Assembly (NCBI GenBank): GCA_905214175.1
Contig: CAJMLD010000055.1
Span: forward strand, 1 to 8,903
Direction of reading: 5' to 3'
Length of the DNA stretch: 8,903 nucleotides
DNA from: an uncultured bacterium
GTDB taxonomy: Bacteria; Actinomycetota; Coriobacteriia; Coriobacteriales; Atopobiaceae
In this document: piece after piece, positions 1 through 6,745 of the stretch
Position numbering within the stretch: position 1 is the first letter of the stretch
Layout: each line of letters starts with the position of its first letter
Notes under the pieces: generated by a model
Database searches by the model: none
What the model was told of the DNA's origin: nothing
What the model saw: only the letters and a program-made list of their open reading frames with translations
Made by a program: the position numbers and the translations under genes

Positions 1-157
1 AGTGAACGATTCGGTCCCTGTCACGCTGGTAGCAGGGCCTGAGAAAGTCCTCCTCCTCGGGCACTTCCCTGCCCCTTGCCTGCGAGCTCTTGGCTGCCTG
101 AGCAGAGAGGATCTCCTCTTCGCGTGCAGTCTGATCCTCCCTCGTGTGAACCCTCAT
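1..157 (-). CDS. dgt: dGTPase-like HD-domain triphosphohydrolase, N-terminal part (runs off the left edge)
   Basis: Only the first 52 codons are present, so the gene continues beyond position 1. The ATG at 157-155 follows a Shine-Dalgarno sequence GGAGGT at 161-166. The translation starts MRVHTREDQTAREEEIL and ends RPCYQRDRDRIVH. The QRDRDRI(V/I)H block at about residues 44-52 is the conserved lead-in to the HD domain of the dGTPase / dGTPase-like family, in which it normally continues into SKAFRRLKHKTQV. Family members hydrolyse dNTPs, typically dGTP, to the deoxynucleoside and triphosphate and are cytoplasmic. The metal-binding His and Asp residues lie outside the window, so activity cannot be judged. 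Known neighbours in related clusters are dnaG and rpoD, which would be expected further left. The start lies only about 28 nt beyond the T-tract of the ppdK terminator. Confidence 0.85.
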   Translation of the reverse strand, partial: MRVHTREDQTAREEEILSAQAAKSSQARGREVPEEEDFLRPCYQRDRDRIVH

Positions 158-185
158 GGCACCTCCAAACATACCGGATACGCAG

Positions 186-221
186 ATAAAAACAGGGGGA
201 GAGGCACCAGGCCTCTCCCCC
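186..221 (-). terminator. Rho-independent terminator of ppdK
   Basis: On the minus strand an 11-bp perfect GC-rich stem (arms 211-221 and 195-205) closes a 5-nt loop. It is followed by TGTTTTTATC at 194-185. It lies 29 nt past the ppdK stop codon. On the plus strand no T-tract follows the hairpin, so it is unidirectional. Confidence 0.92.
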
Positions 222-249
222 AATGTGCTAGACGTACATCAACGCCAAG

Positions 250-3009
250 TTACTTGGCGACCTTGGCAGGACCGCCGTTGGAGTTGATCTTTGCCTGCGC
301 GGCCGCAAGGCGGGCGATGGGCACACGGTACGGCGAGCAGGAAACGTAGTCGAGGCCAAGGTCATAGTAGACCTGGATGGACTCGGGGTCGCCGCCCGTC
401 TCGCCGCAGACGCCGCAGACGATGTCCGGGTTGGCCTTGTGGCCACCCTCAACGCCCATCTGGACAAGCTTGGCAACGCCGGGGTCGACAGTCGCGAACG
501 GGTTGCGCTTGACGATCTTCTTGTCCAGGTAAAGCGGCATGAACGCGGACTCGACATCGTCACGGGAGAACCCGAGGCAGGTCTGGGTGAGGTCGTTGGT
601 GCCGAAGGAGAAGAAGTCGGCGTGCTTGCCGATCTCGTCGGCAGTGATGGCAGCGCGCGGAAGCTCGATCATGGTGCCGATGGGGATCTCGAGCTTGACG
701 CCCGTCTCCTCCTCGACCTCCTTCAAGGTCTTCTCGACACCAGCACGGACGAGCTCGATCTCGGTCTCGAAGGCGACGAGCGGGATCATGATCTCGGGCT
801 TGGGGTCGAAGCCCTCCTTCTTGAGCTCGGCAGCAGCGCCCGCGATGGCGCGGACCTGCATGACGTTGAGCTCGGGGTAGACGATGCCCAGGCGGCAGCC
901 GCGAAGGCCGAGCATGGGGTTGGCCTCCTGGAAGGAGTCGAGCTTAGCGAGCAGTGCGCGCTTCTCGGTGCAGTCCTTGCCGGCGCACTCCTCCTTGGTG
1001 ATCTCGACCTCGAGGTCGCGCGGGTTGTCGAGGAACTCGTGCAGAGGGGGATCGAGCAGGCGCACGATGACGGTCTTGCCGTCCATGGCCTTGAACATGC
1101 CAAGGAAGTCGCCCTTCTGGGCCTCGCCCAGCTTCTTGAGGGACTCCTGCTTGACGTCGTCGGACTCAGCGAGGATGAAGTTCTGGATGAGCTGCTTGCG
1201 CTCGCCCAGGAACATGTGCTCGGTGCGGTCCAGACCGATGCCCTCGGCGCCGTTGTCGGCAGAGAGCTGCGCGTCGGCAGGGTTGTCGGCGTTGGCGCGA
1301 ACGCCGATCACGCGGCCGCGTGCGGGGTCCTTGCGGACGTCGTCGGCCCAATCGAGGATGGTCTCGAGGTCGCCGCCGAGCTGCGGACGAACCAGGGGCA
1401 CCTCGCCCAGGATGACGTCACCCGTGGTGCCGTCGATGGAGATGATGTCGCCCTCGTGGAGGACAACGTCGGTGCCGGCAACCTTGCACTCCTTGTTGGG
1501 AGCATCGATGTGGAGCGCCTCGACGCCGCAGACGCAGGGGGCGCCCATGCCACGGGCGATGACGGCCGCGTGGGACGTCTTTCCGCCGTGGGACGTGAGG
1601 ATGCCCTCGGCCGCAACCATGCCCTTGAGGTCATCAGGCGTGGTCTCCCAACGCACGAGGATGGAGGGCTTGCCGGCCTCCTTGAAGGCCTCGGCGTCAG
1701 CAGATGAGAACACCACGGCGCCGGTGGCAGCACCGGGGGAGGCGTTCAGGCCCTTGGCGAGGACCTCGTACTTGGCCTTGGGGTCGAACTGCGGGTGCAG
1801 GAGCTGGTCGAGCTGCTCGGGGGCAACGCGCATGACGGCGGTCTCCCTGGAGATGCGACCCTCCTCGTACATCTGGATAGCGACCTTGAGCGCGGAGAGC
1901 GCGGTGCGCTTGCCAACGCGGGTCTGGAGCATCCAGAGCTTACCCTCCTGAATGGTGAACTCAAGGTCCATCATATCGGCGTAGTGATCCTCGAGGATCT
2001 CGAAGACGTGGTAGAGCTCCTTGCCAGCCTCCTCGAGGCCCGGGGTCTTGGGCAGGTCGGAGATGGGCTCAGTGTTGCGGATGCCGGCCACGACGTCCTC
2101 GCCCTGGGCGTTGACCAGGAAGTCGCCGTAGCGCTCGTTGGTGCCGTCGGCGGGGTTGCGCGTGAAGGCGACGCCGGTAGCCGAGGTGTCACCCATGTTG
2201 CCGAAGACCATGCACTGAACGTTGACGGCGGTGCCCAGGTTATCGGGGATCTTGTTCTGCTTGCGGTAGAGGATGGCGCGCGGCGTGTTCCAAGATCCAA
2301 AGACCGCCTGCTCAGCAAGGCGGAGCTGGAGGTACGGGTCGTGCGGGAACACGGGCTTGCCGTCGACGACGACCTCGGGGTACTTCTCGGGGTCAACGTT
2401 GTCGGCGAAGATCTGCTTGAAGGTGGCGACGAGGTCCTTGAGGTCGTCGGCGTTGAGCTCGGTGTCGAGCTTCACGCCACGCTCGGCCTTCTTGGCGTTG
2501 ATGGCGTCCTCGAAGAGCTGGCCGTCGACGCCCATGACAACGTCCGAGAACATCTGGACGAAGCGGCGGTAAGAGTCGTAGCCAAAGCGGGGGTTGCCAG
2601 TCTTCTTGATGAGGCCCTGGACGGAGTCGTCGTTGAGGCCAAGGTTCAGGACGGTGTCCATCATGCCGGGCATGGAGAAGGGCGCACCAGAACGAACGGA
2701 GACGAGCAGCGGGTCGTCCTTGTCGCCGAGCTTCTTGCCCATGCGCTTCTCGAGGTCCTTGCGGTAGACGTCAATCTCGTCGAGGACGCCGTCAGGCCAG
2801 ACATTGCCAGCGGACGAGTAAGCGACGCAGGTCTGGCAGGTGATGGAGAATCCCGGAGGAACGGGAAGACCAATGTTGGCCATCTCCGCCAGGTTGGCGC
2901 CCTTGCCGCCGGTAATCCACTTCGCCTCGTCGACGGTAGCGCCGGCAACTTCGGTCACGTTGTTGCCGTTCTCGTCCTTTCCGAAGCGGTACACGTGCTT
3001 CTCAGACAT
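250..3009 (-). CDS. ppdK: Pyruvate, phosphate dikinase (PPDK)
   Basis: A 919-residue protein, close to the usual 870-950 of the family. It catalyses the reversible conversion of pyruvate, ATP and Pi to phosphoenolpyruvate, AMP and PPi in the cytoplasm, linking glycolysis and gluconeogenesis. Visible parts in order: the N-terminal nucleotide-binding domain with GGKGANLAEM at 34-43, SVRSGAP at 104-110 and FGNMGDTSATGVAFTRNP at 269-286; the phosphohistidine domain with GGKTSHAAVIARG at 475-487, where His480 is the phosphocarrier and Thr478 matches the Thr phosphorylated by PPDK regulatory proteins; and the C-terminal PEP/pyruvate barrel with RLLDPPLHEF at 650-659, FGTNDLTQ at 802-809 and the catalytic Cys868 in GVCGETGG. 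The start at 3009 is chosen because AGGGGAG lies 4 nt upstream; the frame stays open to a GTG at 3054, but those 15 codons translate the leader hairpin. Two residues differ from the forms I recall (Asp594, Thr871). Its own leader and flanking terminators make it a separate transcription unit. Confidence 0.97.
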   Translation of the reverse strand: MSEKHVYRFGKDENGNNVTEVAGATVDEAKWITGGKGANLAEMANIGLPVPPGFSITCQTCVAYSSAGNVWPDGVLDEIDVYRKDLEKRMGKKLGDKDDPLLVSVRSGAPFSMPGMMDTVLNLGLNDDSVQGLIKKTGNPRFGYDSYRRFVQMFSDVVMGVDGQLFEDAINAKKAERGVKLDTELNADDLKDLVATFKQIFADNVDPEKYPEVVVDGKPVFPHDPYLQLRLAEQAVFGSWNTPRAILYRKQNKIPDNLGTAVNVQCMVFGNMGDTSATGVAFTRNPADGTNERYGDFLVNAQGEDVVAGIRNTEPISDLPKTPGLEEAGKELYHVFEILEDHYADMMDLEFTIQEGKLWMLQTRVGKRTALSALKVAIQMYEEGRISRETAVMRVAPEQLDQLLHPQFDPKAKYEVLAKGLNASPGAATGAVVFSSADAEAFKEAGKPSILVRWETTPDDLKGMVAAEGILTSHGGKTSHAAVIARGMGAPCVCGVEALHIDAPNKECKVAGTDVVLHEGDIISIDGTTGDVILGEVPLVRPQLGGDLETILDWADDVRKDPARGRVIGVRANADNPADAQLSADNGAEGIGLDRTEHMFLGERKQLIQNFILAESDDVKQESLKKLGEAQKGDFLGMFKAMDGKTVIVRLLDPPLHEFLDNPRDLEVEITKEECAGKDCTEKRALLAKLDSFQEANPMLGLRGCRLGIVYPELNVMQVRAIAGAAAELKKEGFDPKPEIMIPLVAFETEIELVRAGVEKTLKEVEEETGVKLEIPIGTMIELPRAAITADEIGKHADFFSFGTNDLTQTCLGFSRDDVESAFMPLYLDKKIVKRNPFATVDPGVAKLVQMGVEGGHKANPDIVCGVCGETGGDPESIQVYYDLGLDYVSCSPYRVPIARLAAAQAKINSNGGPAKVAK

Positions 3010-3170
3010 TTCACTCCCCTGTTCGAACAACCTGACACGCCTTTCGGCGCGCACTCACATCGCGGGCCCAGGTTCAGGTCACCGCAACGCCCAATTCTAG
3101 ACAGACCCATTTTCGTGAGATGCCAAAATCAAGCGGTAACCGGTGGACGGGAAAATACTTCGGTGAACGA
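3010..3170 (-). promoter_or_regulatory. ppdK leader, presumed promoter region
   Basis: This noncoding stretch lies between the terminator that ends the upstream unit and the ppdK start, so the ppdK promoter should be here. The best -10 candidate on the minus strand is TAGAAT at 3094-3099. A -35-like TTGGCA lies at 3121-3126, but the 21-nt spacer is longer than the standard 16-18, so the exact promoter is not established. The leader holds a 7-bp hairpin with a GAAA tetraloop (3035-3052, including G-U pairs) and a 10-bp perfect palindrome, TGTTCGAACA, at 3020-3029, next to the Shine-Dalgarno site. No known riboswitch was recognised. Confidence 0.4.
3014..3020 (-). promoter_or_regulatory. Shine-Dalgarno site deciding the ppdK start
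   Basis: The minus strand reads AGGGGAG followed by TGAA and then ATG at 3009. It supports the internal ATG over the in-frame GTG 45 nt upstream. Confidence 0.8.
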
Positions 3171-3202
3171 AACAAAAATAGGGCCAGACGTAAGTCTGGC
3201 CC
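3171..3202 (-). terminator. Rho-independent terminator after the DUF299 gene
   Basis: On the minus strand a 9-bp perfect stem, GGGCCAGAC / GTCTGGCCC (3202-3194 and 3189-3181), with a 4-nt loop is followed by TATTTTTGTT (3180-3171). It begins 28 nt past the stop codon of the DUF299 gene and separates that gene, and everything upstream, from ppdK. Confidence 0.92.
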
Positions 3203-3230
3203 CCTGAACGGGCACATATGTACCTTCGAA

Positions 3231-3635
3231 CTACTCCTGCGATGCCGGGTGCTCTGTGAACGTAGCGCCAATGGCATGGCTCGGCTCCTCGCCCGTGAGC
3301 GTCGATATGACGGTGACGGCAGGGCCAAGCAGGTCGATTGAGGGAATGCCCCTCCTGTCGAGCTCGCGGCGAATCTCACGGCGAAGCTGACCGTTGGCGA
3401 AGGTGTGGAAGACCGCGCTCGGCCTGTCCGGGTCGAAGTTCTTGTCGAAGTAGTCTCGGACCTGCTCGACACTCTCTACGCCAGACACACGGATGATCTC
3501 GACGGAGCCATCGCCGAACTGAGCAGCAGCAGCCTCCACAACGGCCTTTGCGGTCTCGCCGCGCGCGTCAGAGAGCACGTAGATAGCAGGGACAACGTGG
3601 CCGAAGACGTCATCGTCCAGATCAAGTTTCCTCAT
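3231..3635 (-). CDS. PPDK/PEP-synthase regulator family (DUF299), N-terminal half only
   Basis: A 134-residue protein. Residues 17-130 match the N-terminal half of the DUF299 family: AIYVLSDARGETA at 17-29 corresponds to the family's (V)SDSTGETA signature, and SIDLLGP at 99-105 to its D-(I/F)-x-GP motif. Full members (YqfL, PpsR, plant PDRP) are about 270 residues. They use ADP to phosphorylate a Thr next to the catalytic His of PPDK, or Pi to remove that phosphate. The ADP-binding P-loop (GVSRTSKTP type) lies in the second half, which is absent: the frame ends in TEHPASQE and a terminator follows at once. The ATG at 3635 has GGGAGG ending 7 nt upstream. The gene lies 63 nt after glyS, as in the glyQS-yqfL order of Bacillus. 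Whether it is a separate functional domain or a decayed regulator cannot be told; the kinase reaction as known is not expected. Confidence 0.75.
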   Translation of the reverse strand: MRKLDLDDDVFGHVVPAIYVLSDARGETAKAVVEAAAAQFGDGSVEIIRVSGVESVEQVRDYFDKNFDPDRPSAVFHTFANGQLRREIRRELDRRGIPSIDLLGPAVTVISTLTGEEPSHAIGATFTEHPASQE

Positions 3636-3698
3636 AGTCTATCCTCCCAAGTGACCCAATCGTGCGGGGACGTTGCTGCAAGTGTAACCGCTCTTACC

Positions 3699-5795
3699 CT
3701 ACTTTCGCTTCGAAAGTGCCCCAATATCGGCGACGTCACCAAAGACGCCAGCGAAACGGTTGAGAAGGCGCAGGCGGTTGTCCCTCACTGCCGGGTCGGG
3801 GTCCATCACAAGGACGTCGGTGAAGAAACGGTCGATGGGACCACGGAGGCCCGCCAGAGCCTCGCAGGCAGCATCGAAGTCACCGGAGGCGAGGGCGGCG
3901 GAAACGGCCTTCTCGCCCTCCTCGCACGCGGCGAGAAGCGACTTCTCGGCATCACCGAGAACGTCGGCGTCAACCTTAGTGCCGAGCGAAGCGTTGGCAA
4001 GGTGTGCGGCGCGAGCATACGCCGTTGCAAGGTCCTCGAAGAGCTCCGGGCTCTCGGTGCGTGCGCGGTCAAGAGCCGCGGCGCGGCGGACGAACTCCTC
4101 CGGGTCGATGACGCCAACCGCACCCACGGCCTCAATGGCATCGGGTGCGATTCCCTCGTCCTTGGCGATGGCCGCAAGGCGACCCTGGAAGAAGGAGGCG
4201 ACGGAGGAAGCGACTGCCTCGGCATCAAGCTCGATGCCCTGCGCAGCATAGGACGCAAGCGCAAGCTCGATGAGCGGACGCAGATGCACGGCAGGAAGCG
4301 TGCGCAGCATGGCAATCACGCCGATGGCCGCACGACGCACGGCAAAGGGGTCGGAGGAACCAGTGGGCGGCTCGTTGATGGCGAAGATACCGCACACGGT
4401 GTCGAGCTTGTCCGCGATGGCCACGCACTTGCCAACCAGACCAGAGGGGAGCTCGTCGCCGGCGAAGCGCGGACGATAGTGCTCGCGGATGGCGTCGCAG
4501 ACCTCCTGGGGCTCCCCGGCGGCCTTGGCGTAGTAGCCGCCCATGACGCCCTGCTGGTTGGTGAACTCGACCACAGCCTGGCTCACGAGGTCGGCCTTTG
4601 CAAGGTGGGCGGCTCGCTTGGCAAGGCCGCAGGTGCGCTCGTCGGCATTCGCAGCCTTAGCCACGGCCTCGGCAAGCGCCTCCATACGCGTGACCTTCTG
4701 GCGAACGGTGCCGAGCTTCTCCTGGAACACGACGGTGCCAAGGCGCTCGACAAACTCGTCCATGGGGACCTTGAGGTCCTCCTCGTAGAAGAACTTGGCG
4801 TCGTCCAGGCGGGCGCGCACGACGCGCTCGTTGCCGTCGACAACGGTCGCAGAGACCTTGGGGTCTGCGTTGGAGACCACGACGAACTCGCGGGTAAGGT
4901 TGCCCTCAGCGTCATAGATGGGGAAGTAGCGCTGGTTGGAGAGCATAGACTCGCAGATGATCTCGTGCGGGACCTTGAGGAACTCCTCGTCGAAGGTGCC
5001 CACAAGGACCGTCGGCCACTCGCAGAGGTTCACGACCTCATCAAGCGTGCGCTTGGGGGTGTCGACGCGGCAGCCGGGACGCTCGGCCTCGACCTTGCGT
5101 ACGCCGTCGAGAATCGCGGCACGGCGCTCGTCCTCGAGCAAAACGCCATTCTCGCGCAGCACGTCGGCATAGGCTGCGGGGTTCTCGACCTTGTGGTCGC
5201 CAGCACCGAGGACACGATGCCCACGCGTGGTGCCAGCGCTCGTGACGTCGGCGTATCTCACGGGCACGACGTCAGAACCGAGAAGAGCGCAAATCCAGCG
5301 GATGGGACGCACAAAGGTCTGGTGCTCAGAACCCCAGCGCTGGCTCCTGTAGTTGGGCCATTCGATAGAACCGATGACCTGCTCGGAAAGGGCGGAGAGG
5401 ATGGGCGTGGCGGGGCGGGCGTCAACGTGCTTCTCGGCAAAGACGTACTCACGACCATCGGAATCAACGCGCCGCGCAAGCTGGGAGGCGTCAACGCCAA
5501 ACTTGCGAGCAAATCCTTGGGCGGCCTTGGTAGGGGCGCCATCGGCGTCAAAGGCGATGCTGGCCGCCGGCCCACGCTTGACCTCGTTGAGCTCCTCGGT
5601 GGCGAGAGCCACGTCATGGACGTAGGCCACAAGCCTTCTCGGCGACTGATGGGTCTCGACCTTGCCATGCGCAAGGCCGGCTTCGTCCAGCCCCTTGCGC
5701 ACCAGCTCGCCGAGCTGCACAACCGCATGGTTGAGCGGAGCGGACGGCATCTCCTCGCAGCCAATCTCGAGCAGGAAGTCCCTTGTCTCGGCCAT
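3699..5795 (-). CDS. glyS: Glycine--tRNA ligase beta subunit
   Basis: A 698-residue protein of normal length (about 680-700). With GlyQ it forms the bacterial alpha2-beta2 glycyl-tRNA synthetase; this subunit binds tRNA(Gly), while catalysis depends on the alpha subunit. Recognisable parts: FLLEIGCEEMPS at 7-18 (family LLxEIGxEExP), the central ESMLSNQRYFPIYD at 282-295 with FVVVSNAD at 304-311, RLDDAKFFYEED at 329-340 with LGTVVFQEKLGT at 352-363, the HD-like region with LQGIMG-like QQGVMGGYYA at 414-423 and HYRPRFAGDELP at 439-450, PTGSSDPFAVRRAA at 477-490, and a C-terminal anticodon-binding (DALR-like) helical region from about 580 to the end. The ATG directly abuts the glyQ stop codon. 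Its Shine-Dalgarno GGGGGAGGTG lies inside the end of glyQ, which implies translational coupling and balanced subunit synthesis. Confidence 0.97.
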   Translation of the reverse strand: MAETRDFLLEIGCEEMPSAPLNHAVVQLGELVRKGLDEAGLAHGKVETHQSPRRLVAYVHDVALATEELNEVKRGPAASIAFDADGAPTKAAQGFARKFGVDASQLARRVDSDGREYVFAEKHVDARPATPILSALSEQVIGSIEWPNYRSQRWGSEHQTFVRPIRWICALLGSDVVPVRYADVTSAGTTRGHRVLGAGDHKVENPAAYADVLRENGVLLEDERRAAILDGVRKVEAERPGCRVDTPKRTLDEVVNLCEWPTVLVGTFDEEFLKVPHEIICESMLSNQRYFPIYDAEGNLTREFVVVSNADPKVSATVVDGNERVVRARLDDAKFFYEEDLKVPMDEFVERLGTVVFQEKLGTVRQKVTRMEALAEAVAKAANADERTCGLAKRAAHLAKADLVSQAVVEFTNQQGVMGGYYAKAAGEPQEVCDAIREHYRPRFAGDELPSGLVGKCVAIADKLDTVCGIFAINEPPTGSSDPFAVRRAAIGVIAMLRTLPAVHLRPLIELALASYAAQGIELDAEAVASSVASFFQGRLAAIAKDEGIAPDAIEAVGAVGVIDPEEFVRRAAALDRARTESPELFEDLATAYARAAHLANASLGTKVDADVLGDAEKSLLAACEEGEKAVSAALASGDFDAACEALAGLRGPIDRFFTDVLVMDPDPAVRDNRLRLLNRFAGVFGDVADIGALSKRK

Positions 5796-6707
5796 CTAGG
5801 CCACCTCCCCCTTCGTGGTTGCGCCATCCTTCTTGCCGGCGACCTCGGCGAGATAAGCCTCGCAGCAGTCCTTGGCAACGGTGCGGACGCGCAGGATGTA
5901 GTTGGCACGCTCCGTGGCGGAGATGGCACCACGGGAGTCGAGCAGGTTGAACGCATGGCTGCACTTCATCACGCAGTCATAGGCGGGAAGCGGCAGGTGG
6001 GCGTCGAGGCAGGAATGGCACTCTGCCTCGTACTCGTCGAACTTCTCGCGCATGAGGTCAACGTTGGCGACCTCGAAGTTGTACGCAGAGAACTCGCGCT
6101 CGTTCTCGAGGAAGACGTCGCCGTAGGTCATGGGGGTGCCATCTGGCAAGTAGCTCCAGACAATGTCGTAGACCGAGTTCACTCCCTGGGCGTACATGGC
6201 AATGCGCTCGAGGCCATAGGTGATCTCGACCGGGACGGGGTCTACCTCGATGCCGCCGACCTGCTGGAAGTAGGTGAACTGCGTGACCTCCATGCCGTCC
6301 ATCCACACCTCCCAGCCAAGGCCCCAGGCGCCCAGCGTGGGGCTCTCCCAATCGTCCTCGACGAAGCGGACGTCGTGCTCGGCGGGGTCCAGGCCAATAG
6401 CAGCAAGCGAACCCAGGTAGAGGTCCTGGGAATCCACCGGTGAGGGCTTGAGGAGCACCTGGAACTGGTAGTAGTGCTGCAGGCGGTTGGGGTTCTCGCC
6501 ATAGCGGCCGTCAGCGGGACGACGGCAGGGCTGCGGATAGCAGGTACGCCACGCAGCCGGCCCAAGCGAGCGCAGGAGGGTGGCCGTGTGGAACGTTCCC
6601 GCGCCCACCTCAGAGTCGTATGGCTGCATAACGGTGCAGCCCTTGTCGGCCCAGTAGTGCTCGAGGGCAAGAATCATGTCTTGGAACGTAAGCGGACTTT
6701 CGCTCAT
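5796..6707 (-). CDS. glyQ: Glycine--tRNA ligase alpha subunit
   Basis: A 303-residue catalytic subunit of glycyl-tRNA synthetase (class II core), which activates glycine with ATP. Family landmarks are nearly complete: LTFQDMILALEHYWADKGC at 6-24, MQPYDSEVGAGTFH at 27-40, RRPADGRYGENPNRLQHYYQ at 62-81, FQVLLKPSP at 82-90, EDDWESPTLGAWGLGWEVW at 117-135 and EITYGLERIAMY at 161-172. The ATG at 6707 is chosen because it gives the standard family N-terminus and has GGAGGA nearby. The frame remains open for 23 further codons into lepB, but these encode nothing family-like. It lies 38 nt after the lepB stop. There is no room for the glycine T-box leader that precedes glyQS in many Firmicutes, so expression probably comes by read-through from upstream genes or an unrecognised internal promoter. 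Confidence 0.97.
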   Translation of the reverse strand: MSESPLTFQDMILALEHYWADKGCTVMQPYDSEVGAGTFHTATLLRSLGPAAWRTCYPQPCRRPADGRYGENPNRLQHYYQFQVLLKPSPVDSQDLYLGSLAAIGLDPAEHDVRFVEDDWESPTLGAWGLGWEVWMDGMEVTQFTYFQQVGGIEVDPVPVEITYGLERIAMYAQGVNSVYDIVWSYLPDGTPMTYGDVFLENEREFSAYNFEVANVDLMREKFDEYEAECHSCLDAHLPLPAYDCVMKCSHAFNLLDSRGAISATERANYILRVRTVAKDCCEAYLAEVAGKKDGATTKGEVA

Positions 6708-6716
6708 TTCCGTCCT

Positions 6717-6729
6717 TCCTCCGGGAGGA
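6717..6729 (-). promoter_or_regulatory. glyQ ribosome-binding site inside a short hairpin
   Basis: The minus strand reads TCCTCCCGGAGGA. The 3' arm GGAGGA (6722-6717) is the Shine-Dalgarno sequence of glyQ, 9 nt before the ATG. It can pair with the 5' TCCTC through five base pairs with a 3-nt loop. The site is clear; a regulatory role for the hairpin is inference. Confidence 0.6.
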
Positions 6730-6745
6730 GACGCCAACGCGGCCG

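Noticed and set aside
1..155. Possible structured RNA (an AGAAAGTCC string resembling RNase P RNA on the plus strand; GCAGCCAAG resembling SRP RNA on the minus strand)
   Set aside because: The strings are short and the surrounding conserved elements of either RNA are absent. The minus strand instead reads as the dgt N-terminus with a ribosome-binding site.
3010..3054. N-terminal extension of PPDK from a GTG at 3054
   Set aside because: The extra 15 residues are unlike the family, translate the leader hairpin, and the ATG at 3009 has a good Shine-Dalgarno.
3211..3224. Near-palindrome GGCACATATGTACC just after the DUF299 stop codon
   Set aside because: One pair is only a G-U match and the loop would be too tight for a stable hairpin; it is adjacent to a much stronger terminator and probably incidental.
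3405..6443. An open frame of about 1000 codons on the plus strand, antisense to glyS, glyQ and the DUF299 gene; similar ones at 439-1707 and 1795-3207 antisense to ppdK
   Set aside because: They lie opposite genes with clear family motifs and show no recognisable domain. Long antisense frames are expected where G/C third-position bias removes the codons whose complements are stops.
6708..6745. Glycine T-box or riboswitch before glyQ
   Set aside because: The gap is only 38 nt and has no T-box sequence or terminator/antiterminator pair.
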